NCBI GenBank assembly: GCA_026873275.1
Contig: JANTUC010000004.1
Location: forward strand, 2,294,001 to 2,358,000
Source: Pseudopithomyces maydicus
Lineage: Eukaryota; Ascomycota; Dothideomycetes; Pleosporales; Didymosphaeriaceae
Direction: 5' to 3'
Length of the DNA: 64,000 nt
Translations under genes and position numbers: made by a program
In this document: positions 57,355 to 64,000 of the stretch, in pieces
Layout of the letters: each line of letters starts with the position of its first letter
Position numbering within the stretch: position 1 is the stretch's first letter
Notes under the pieces: generated by a model
What the model saw: the letters and a program-made list of their open reading frames with translations, nothing else
What the model was told of the DNA's origin: nothing
Databases searched by the model: none

Positions 57355-57734
57355 GAGGCGCACCAGTGTTTCTGCTGGCGTTGGCTGGGAGGCCATGGCA
57401 GGTTACGGGAATTAGCTCACTATCAAAACAGTAAAAACTATTTGGTAAGAAAGTCATCCGTGTTCGATGCTATTCGCACTTACCCCGATAGGAAGTTTGC
57501 TTGGCCGCATCGCTCCGTATCAACGCGCATGTCTGACCTCACTGCTGTACCGCACTTGAGCACGAAACAAACGGTGAGCTATTGCGACGTGTTTCTCCGC
57601 TATCCTTTCCTGCCTCCTTTGGCAATTGGACCTTCTTCCTTCCCGGTCGCGACTTCCCGCCCATTGGCCGTGCGCATCGCCCTGGGGCGCCGCCTTCCGC
57701 CCAACCGTGTAGACGCTCCCTCATCACCGCCGCC
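57355..57734. other. Intergenic region
   Basis: 380 bp, promoter of the MIC12 gene; GC-rich close to the start codon. Nothing else recognised. Confidence 0.5.
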
Positions 57735-58126
57735 ATGGGCTTCACAACCGGCTTCGTACGTTGACCGGCGCTTTTCGCATGCCTAGGCTGACCAGCTGAC
57801 ATCGTGCGTAGCTCGGAGGCTTCACCCTCACCGCCTCGGTTCTCTACCTCACCATATCGCTCCACACGAAGAACCGCATCACACAAGCCGCACTGCTGCG
57901 CCAGCAACAAAGCTTGCTCAAGAACGTAGTCGAGCCAGAGCCGCCGGCGCCTGAACCCATCGCACGAGTGGCACCCGCAGGTCTCGCCGAGATGGCCAAG
58001 GACAAGTGGAACAGAGCTCTGGAAACAAGCCTGAAGAGCGTCTACGAGACGGACTGGAAGAGGGTCAGGGAGGGTGCCGAGGATAGTGTCGGGGCAGTAG
58101 TGGAAAAGATCAGGGAACAAAAATAA
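57735..58126 (+). CDS. MIC12: MICOS complex subunit MIC12 (AIM5)
   Basis: Small inner-membrane protein of the MICOS complex that shapes crista junctions. Exons 57735-57755 and 57812-58126, 56-nt intron, 111 residues. The first exon gives just MGFTTGF; the second begins LGGFTLTASVLYLTISLHTKNR, the single membrane span typical of fungal MIC12/AIM5, followed by RITQAALLRQQQ. The C-terminal part is charged and helical (DKWNRALETSLKSVYETDWK; VVEKIREQK). No cleavable presequence; the N-terminus is thought to stay in the matrix. The start has a strong GCCGCCATGG context. Confidence 0.88.
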
Positions 58127-58599
58127 ATGTCTGTTCTACCAAGTGGGAGACGCGGGCGGTGATACCCTTCTCGTCCCGCGCTGAGGTACAACAGCAATGC
58201 ATTGCCAATAGTATAGAGCCAGAGTGTCTTCCTGGGTTGCATAGATATCATTTGACCTAGTACGTCTTCCGCCAATCTTTCTCTTTGTGACTGCTGTCTC
58301 TCGACCCGTTTAGGGCTTGTGCGGTTCCGTTTGTCTCTCACTTCCCCGCTTCGCTTCCACCTCGTCATCACGTTTCTCTCAGCCGTGACCCCGAATTCTA
58401 TTGTTGCCTTGTCACAATAAGACCTCTACACCCGGGCGCGCACGTTGAGCAGCATTGAAACCCCGCCTCTCGCACGCTCTCCACCTCGCAGCTCAATCTA
58501 CCCACCTTCAGCTACCTCCCGCTTTTTGAACATCACTCTTTTCTTTCCACACTTTACTCATCGTGACCGCAATTTACCGCGGCACACTCTCGCCTCGCC
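58127..58599. other. Intergenic region
   Basis: 473 bp with a CT-rich leader (about 58460-58590) before the repeat-rich gene. Nothing else recognised. Confidence 0.5.
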
Positions 58600-61500
58600 A
58601 TGGCGTCACATGGCAAGATACCCGACTTGCTCGATGAGCGCTATCTCGACGTGCATGACGTGTTTGGAAACGTCCAGCCTTTCCCCACCCTCGTCCCGTA
58701 TGAGCAATACGTTCAGAGGATGATCGTCTACCGACTGAACACCAATCACGAGTTCTATTTACCACTGCTTCAGGACTTCACCGATCGTTTCGTGCGAAGC
58801 GGGCAGACGGAGAACCACGAAGCATGGACCTGGCTTGTGCAGTGGGATGTTAAGCAGTCGACCCCAGATTTGCCCGCTACTCACGTGGCTAAGAAACAGC
58901 GAATGGATGCGCATGTAGATGCAGCGCAGAAGAAGGCGCCTGCGAAGCCAACCAAGCCCTACTTCACCCATATCCAACGTCGTTTACTTCACCAAGAGTT
59001 GTACCAGGAAGAAGACATTATGCGCATTCTCATCGCTATTGTACAGGTTGACAGCAAGCTTGTGCCTAATTATATCGAGTTCTTGTATCAGTGGATTGAC
59101 TATTACGAAGGCGGCGGTATGGCGCTGAAGGCGGCGGTTCGTCGGGAGATTCCCAGCTTGTGGCTGTTCGAGTTTCACCCTCGGTCGCTTTTCCGCCTTT
59201 CCGAAGAGAAGGAAGACGACGGACTCGATAAAGCGGCCGAAGAAATGGGCGAGAAATTGAACAAGCGCAAGAAGCCTCTGGCTATATCGGAAATGGAACG
59301 TCTTACGGAGCAGAGCGAGCGTCTGCAGTACCGAGAAGTCAAATTCGGCATTCAACAACCTATCAACCCAGACGACGAGCCGCTTCCACCGCTTATCAAC
59401 GTACCATATGAGCCTAAGCAGCGACAGCAATACTACGCAGCTTGCTTTAAAAACCGACAGCGAGCATTCTTGCTATTGCAGGAGGCTGGTATGACGGCAA
59501 GACAGATTGCGAATTACAAGAAGCTGCAGCCGATGAGCCCTCTGGAAACTCCGGAAGATGTTAACGGAGGTGGATTTCTCAACTACTACAAAGAAGAACC
59601 GTCTGCTCATGCAGTATTTTTGGATCAAGAGCGCTTCAAACAGCTGCGCGAGAAACAACGCGAGGCTGCCATGAGTAGATGTCTGGCAGAGGAAGCCAGA
59701 ATGGCGATAGGTGCGACGTATGAAGATTCGACGTATGAGGATTCAATGGATGAGGATTCAGTGAATGGGAACTCGACGGACTCGTCACTTCCACCACCAC
59801 TCATACTGCCCAAAGCTACTGGGGGCTCGCGCCATTCTGAATCATATGCTGCATGGATAAACAAGAGGAATGAAGCGAACATACGAACCCAGGAGATACC
59901 TATCATGTTTGTCCCTGCGCCAATGGCAGGGAAATGCAAAGCTAGAGCATTCGCAATAGCCACGGCGAGACCTCTAGATAGTGACTCGAGTGGTTCCTCA
60001 GACGAAGAGGAAGAGGAAGACCCTGATGACATCGATCCAGACGAACTCGAGGAAGGGGCGACAAACATGACGGCAACTACGATCCCCACGATAGCTCCGA
60101 TGCCTGGTGCACTTCCAGCCCAGCCGTTGCAACCTGGTCCTGCATTCGCCCCTAATATTCAAGCGTTTATACAATCTCTCAGTCATGCTCAGTTGGCGCA
60201 TCTCTTGCCTACCCTACAGCCTCAGGTTCGGCAAGCTGTCATGATGCAGCGTGGACAACAGGCCATGATGGGTCAACCACCTCCACCTCCGGGCTTCAAT
60301 CCCCATCCAGCATTCCTTCACACGATGCAAGGACCAGGAGCTATGCAGGGAGCTATGGGACGAGGAGTTGTACAAGGACCAGCTGTGCAAGGACAAGGAG
60401 CTACAGGGCCGGGAGCCATGCTAGGACGAGGAGCTGGACAAGGGCCAGGAGTCATGTTAGGACGAGGAGCTTTACCTATGCTAGGACGGGGAGCCCCACA
60501 AGGACGAGGAGCCATGTTAGGACGAGGAGCTGTACAAGGGCCAGGAGCCGTATCTATGGGAGCTTTTCCTATGCTAGGACGAGGAGCTCCACACGGACGA
60601 GGAGCCATGTTAGGGCGAGGAGCTGCACAAGGACCAGGAGCCATGCTGGGAAGAGGAGCCATGCAAGTGCCAGTACCTATGCAAGAACGAGTAGCCACGC
60701 TTCCGAACCTTAACCCACGTATCGCAATGCCGATAAATCCACCCGCCCTCACTTTCGGTGAGATCCAAGCAATCGCAGAACGCGGTCCTCCATCCAGCCA
60801 CGATCTCCACCAGTCTCCAGCCGACCGCCTCTCTTCCCTCCCAGCAGACACCAATCAAGCGCCACCCATCCCCATAGCACCCCTTCAACAGCTCGCAGGC
60901 GCCCTTACACTCAATTCGCCAGCTCCCGGTGTCTTCCGCGAATGCCCCATCCAGGCTGCCTCTCCTGATGGCGTGCCTGTTCAGATCTATCTTCCCAAGG
61001 TCGTCATGGCGCAGAACAGCAACTTGGAGTCCGCGACCGATTGCATGCTTCTTGGATATACGAGGCCTGAAACCGGAGAGATAACCTTGTCGAAGGCAAT
61101 TTTCCTCCCGACGTCCATCTGGGAGAACATGCTCAGGAGATTACAGCGAGGCAATGCTCAGGTGCTGGAGACGTACGGACCGCCGCAGAACCATCCGCGC
61201 TTCGCAGCTTCCAAAGGCATCCTGAGGAACCCTGACGAGGTCAAGGGCCCACATAGATATGTCTACACGAAAGTCGAGCAGATCTTCGGCCTCATGACTT
61301 CCTGTGAGAACCGTGAGGAGGAGCTGACGAAGCGCTGGCGTACTACTCCCGGGCCGATGACGGAGAGGAGGAGGGGCGCGATATGGGAAGGTTGGGGCTT
61401 GTATGTAGATCGACCGGTTGAGATGGGCTATGCAGAGCGGCATGGGCCGGAATGCAACGTGAGTAGGAGCATGGATGGCAAGAGGGGATTTGGACTTAGC

Positions 61501-61617
61501 GAGAGCCAGTGGCAGGAGAGGGTGAGGATCAGGAAGGAGATTGACGAGATGCTTGAGGAGGAGTGCGGTAGCGAAGAGGAGGATGGCACAGGTGGGGAGG
61601 ACAAGACTAAAGAGTGA
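58600..61617 (+). CDS. Large orphan protein with LGRGA repeats
   Basis: Not recognised. Single exon of 1005 residues, the longest uninterrupted frame in the window. Residues 1-400 look folded and helical (YEQYVQRMIVYRLNTNHEFY; YFTHIQRRLLHQELYQEEDI; REIPSLWLFEFHPRSLFRLS). About 375-490 is acidic (YEDS repeats; DEEEEEDPDDIDPDELEE). About 570-690 is Gly/Ala/Met/Arg-rich with many MLGRGA and GPGAM units, likely disordered. A C-terminal domain (about 780-950; GVPVQIYLPKVVMAQNSN, ASKGILRNPDEVKGPHRYVY) looks ordered again, ending in an acidic tail. No signal peptide. GR-rich repeats suggest RNA or chromatin binding, but that is inference only. Confidence 0.8.
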   Translation: MASHGKIPDLLDERYLDVHDVFGNVQPFPTLVPYEQYVQRMIVYRLNTNHEFYLPLLQDFTDRFVRSGQTENHEAWTWLVQWDVKQSTPDLPATHVAKKQRMDAHVDAAQKKAPAKPTKPYFTHIQRRLLHQELYQEEDIMRILIAIVQVDSKLVPNYIEFLYQWIDYYEGGGMALKAAVRREIPSLWLFEFHPRSLFRLSEEKEDDGLDKAAEEMGEKLNKRKKPLAISEMERLTEQSERLQYREVKFGIQQPINPDDEPLPPLINVPYEPKQRQQYYAACFKNRQRAFLLLQEAGMTARQIANYKKLQPMSPLETPEDVNGGGFLNYYKEEPSAHAVFLDQERFKQLREKQREAAMSRCLAEEARMAIGATYEDSTYEDSMDEDSVNGNSTDSSLPPPLILPKATGGSRHSESYAAWINKRNEANIRTQEIPIMFVPAPMAGKCKARAFAIATARPLDSDSSGSSDEEEEEDPDDIDPDELEEGATNMTATTIPTIAPMPGALPAQPLQPGPAFAPNIQAFIQSLSHAQLAHLLPTLQPQVRQAVMMQRGQQAMMGQPPPPPGFNPHPAFLHTMQGPGAMQGAMGRGVVQGPAVQGQGATGPGAMLGRGAGQGPGVMLGRGALPMLGRGAPQGRGAMLGRGAVQGPGAVSMGAFPMLGRGAPHGRGAMLGRGAAQGPGAMLGRGAMQVPVPMQERVATLPNLNPRIAMPINPPALTFGEIQAIAERGPPSSHDLHQSPADRLSSLPADTNQAPPIPIAPLQQLAGALTLNSPAPGVFRECPIQAASPDGVPVQIYLPKVVMAQNSNLESATDCMLLGYTRPETGEITLSKAIFLPTSIWENMLRRLQRGNAQVLETYGPPQNHPRFAASKGILRNPDEVKGPHRYVYTKVEQIFGLMTSCENREEELTKRWRTTPGPMTERRRGAIWEGWGLYVDRPVEMGYAERHGPECNVSRSMDGKRGFGLSESQWQERVRIRKEIDEMLEEECGSEEEDGTGGEDKTKE
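60414..60665 (+). repeat. In-frame tandem repeat coding MLGRGA-type units
   Basis: Repeats of about 12-30 nt around ATGCTAGGACGAGGAGC, imperfect and mixed in length, inside the orphan gene at 58600. Third-base changes between units show that the array is not new. Confidence 0.8.
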
Positions 61618-62110
61618 GCGGGTGCGAGGTGATCATCTGCTCTGATTTTGAAGCGGGTTAGGTTGAGAAGAGACCTGGATATCTCCGAACGCAAACACTA
61701 TGTGTTGGGCGACGATCTCTGGGCTAAATTTTGGGATTACTGTAGGCATTAATCTTCTGTGCATGCATCATAGGTCTTTCGAGATCGGGATGCTTCCAAT
61801 GCACTGAGGTATATGATTGCAAGATCGATTTTCAGTTTAAAATTATGACTTTGCAGAAACGGCTGGATGGACTCAACGGCGAACATTGCAATTGAAAGTT
61901 GAGACCATGGTATGCCCTAGTATTTCATGATAGCGAGGCATGTTTATCTCTCACACGGAATGGCGCGCTGTGGCTCAATGAGGACGGATATCTTTTTGGT
62001 TCGTAGTGGTAACGAGCAGCGCGACCGTCTTATTTTATAATCGCCATACCAAACGACCAGTATCTAATATTCCAAACTAGAAAGAGGACCCGATACAAGA
62101 TGTTGCGCAT
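61618..62110. other. Convergent intergenic region
   Basis: 3' ends of the repeat-rich gene and peroxiredoxin Q. Nothing else recognised. Confidence 0.5.
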
Positions 62111-62933
62111 CTATGCATCGATCTTTGCCGCGGTCTCAGCAACCTCACCAGCCGTCTTCGCGGCCTCCTTGTCATCAACCGAGCTATCAGCGACAGGTGC
62201 GCTGGCACCGTCAGTCGTCAAACCCCCATCCACAATCTTCTTAACCACAGCGACAGTCCCGTCAGGGCTTCCCGGCTCGGCCGCGAGGACCTTACCGGAC
62301 TTGTCCACGACGAAGACACCGCGCTTAGCGCTCTTCGGGCCCTTGAGACCAATCGCTGAGATGAGGGCTTGCGACGGATCGCAGATCATAGGGTAGGGCA
62401 AGTTCTGTTTGGTCTTGAACGTGGTATTTGACTTGGGGCTATCGGTAGAGAGACCGTAGATAGAAAGACCACCGGCGGTGAGCGGCTCGTAGGAGTCACG
62501 GAAGAGACATGCTTGCTTGGTGCCTGTGGAACATGGCCGTTAGCGTGACGCGCATTCGACGCGCTCCATGCGCGCACTTACATCCAGGTGTGGAGGCTTT
62601 TGGGTATGTGAACAGTACGACACCGCTCTTGCTCTCCTCGACGAGCTTCGCGAGGGACGTCTTGGTCCCCTCGTGCGTCTCGACTTCACCGCCGAAGCTG
62701 GTCAAGCTGATTGTGTCGCCGGCCTTGGGCGCGATTGCGCCTGTCGCAGGAACGACAGCCTTTCCAGTGGGCTCGCCATTGGACTTGCCAGAGAACTCCT
62801 TGACGGCTTCGACTTTCTCCTTGACGGCGTCCTTGACCTTGGCTAGCTTGGACTTGGGCGCGGCCTTCTTCTGTGTTTTGGCCGGGCGCACTGGCGCGGG
62901 AGGGGGCGTTTTGCGCTTGCGGAGCTCGACCAT
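62111..62933 (-). CDS. Peroxiredoxin Q / BCP-type thioredoxin peroxidase
   Basis: Reduces hydrogen and alkyl peroxides with thioredoxin. Exons on the minus strand: 62933-62582 and 62523-62111, 58-nt intron; 254 residues. The peroxidatic Cys118 is in ASTPGC and its codon is split by the intron; the resolving Cys123 follows in TKQACLFRD, the C-x4-C pattern of the PrxQ class. Further family parts: GLSIYGLSTDSPKSN and LPYPMICDPSQALISAIG. The N-terminal 60 residues are Lys/Ala/Pro-rich (RKRKTPPPAPVRPAKTQKKA), like the nuclear yeast Dot5, so nuclear location is plausible. An Ala/Glu-rich C-terminal extension is also present. Confidence 0.94.
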
Positions 62934-64000
62934 GGCGAGGCGTGACTGGTGGACTCACGTAGCTTTGTGGTGGTCAGACTGGGATCGCGAACGTGGTGTG
63001 ATAAGCGTTGGTGGGAGAAGAGGAGGGGAGAGAAGAGAAGGGGGACGGGGACGGGGACGGGTGGTTGGTATCAGGGCTGTACGAGAGCCTGGCGCTTACA
63101 TATACAGGACCTGCACGGCGGTGACACGGAGGGCTATTTGTCTGAGCTACACGGGAGACGCGCGAGAGAATGCGGCTGCAACTGAAGAGACGGCGAGGAA
63201 ACAAGCCAGGAAGAGCGCATCCAGCCGAAGCACGTCTTTGGACATGCACCCTCGTCGGCTTGGCATACGTCTATCCCGCATCGACATTAGCCATATGATA
63301 GGACATGATTCAGCTGCGACGGAGCACTTGGGCAAGCGATGCGAGCTGATTGGAGCTCAGGAACCATCCGGGGTGGAGGGGAGGTGCAGTTGAGGTGCAG
63401 GTGTGAGATGCAGGAGCTCCCGGCGGCTTTGAGCTAGCATCCATGTAGCGTCGTTGGTCGTTTATCCGTGGACCAACGTCGAGAGTCTGCTTCCTTCTAC
63501 TCCACGCCATCTCGCATTTGCTATAAAGCCTCGACAAGGCTTCGTTAAGGTGCTCTGCGGCTAGCACCAAGTGGATGGCGTCGCCTGCTGCCGCCATTGG
63601 CTCTGCCCTGAATGTAGTGCTCAAATGCAGGTGCTCGGTAGCGTCCTTTTTTTACCCTTCCGTTCAAAACGATTGAACAAAAACAGATGGGTAGGGGATA
63701 GTTGCCACGGTTCCAGAACTAAGCATTGCAATCCTTTCCTAGGGCTACCACGGTACTAGCAGCCAATATTTCGCCAATGGCCAGTCGCATGACCGTCATG
63801 ACAACACTTGACAACACTCTTCGATGGACCACCTGCGATAATCTTGTGGGCAGGTTATACGCTCGACCAACTCGTATGATGGCCAATAGCTGCTGAACAG
63901 CATTATGTTGATTGGGACGGGTATCTTTACGCTCGATTAGCGCTTCCGAGGCAAACCATACAGAGTGTATTACATTTCCCGTACTCGAGACACGACCGTT
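62934..64000. other. Window end, no gene seen
   Basis: Promoter side of the peroxiredoxin gene, with a GGGGAC-rich repeat near 63042-63060. The remaining sequence to the edge shows no supported gene. Confidence 0.5.

Noticed and set aside
59716..59762. YEDS/DEDS short tandem repeat as a separate element
   Set aside because: Short acidic coding repeat inside the orphan gene at 58600; no sign of a mobile element.

Overview
The window is nuclear DNA of a filamentous ascomycete (Pezizomycotina; a Dothideomycete such as a Pleosporales species is my best guess from gene families, not proven). The evidence is short GT-AG introns of about 45-115 nt, often with CTRAY-like branch sites, monocistronic genes on both strands, and fungal families such as a Zn2Cys6 regulator, SAT4/rhodopsin-like membrane protein, AA8-AA12 oxidoreductase, VTC1, MIC12 and a dispersed 5S rRNA gene. 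I place 30 protein-coding loci and one 5S rRNA gene. No transposon, CRISPR array or tRNA was recognised.

Layout. 0-9 kb is conserved housekeeping: cobalamin-independent methionine synthase, a Tctex-type dynein light chain, VTC1, and a long disordered protein. 9-31 kb is gene-poor and looks accessory: two small orphan proteins, a rhodopsin-like membrane protein gene with an in-frame stop, two tail-to-tail F-box-like paralogues, an enoyl-CoA isomerase-like protein, a secreted haem/PQQ sugar dehydrogenase, a 21-nt minisatellite, and a Baeyer-Villiger-type monooxygenase followed by a Zn2Cys6 regulator. 31-34.8 kb holds the 5S gene and a head-to-head pair, ALG11 and a COX18/OXA2-like insertase. 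34.8-37.5 kb is gene-free. 37.5-64 kb is dense and mostly conserved: a DENN protein with an internal C1 domain, a GPI-anchored cell-wall protein, TRAPPC13, a small SET protein, a DUF2408 protein, ribosomal P1, an aldo-keto reductase, PPCDC, a DUF1749 hydrolase, a GPI-anchored S41 peptidase-like protein, an orphan, MIC12, a repeat-rich orphan and a peroxiredoxin Q.

The genes mostly serve unrelated pathways: methionine and CoA synthesis, N-glycosylation, vesicle traffic, mitochondrial membrane biogenesis, polyphosphate, redox defence. Only the monooxygenase plus regulator pair suggests a local functional unit.

Three observations stand out. First, three otherwise well-conserved genes (Tctex light chain, ALG11, AA8-AA12) each need one extra G or C in a short G/C run to keep their frame, and a fourth (the minus-strand F-box-like gene) may as well; this looks like systematic homopolymer undercalling. 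Second, the 5S rRNA differs from the form I know from Neurospora and Aspergillus, but the differences in three helices are compensatory, which points to a functional variant and not a decayed copy. Third, the S41 peptidase-like protein has Ala where the nucleophile Ser is expected.
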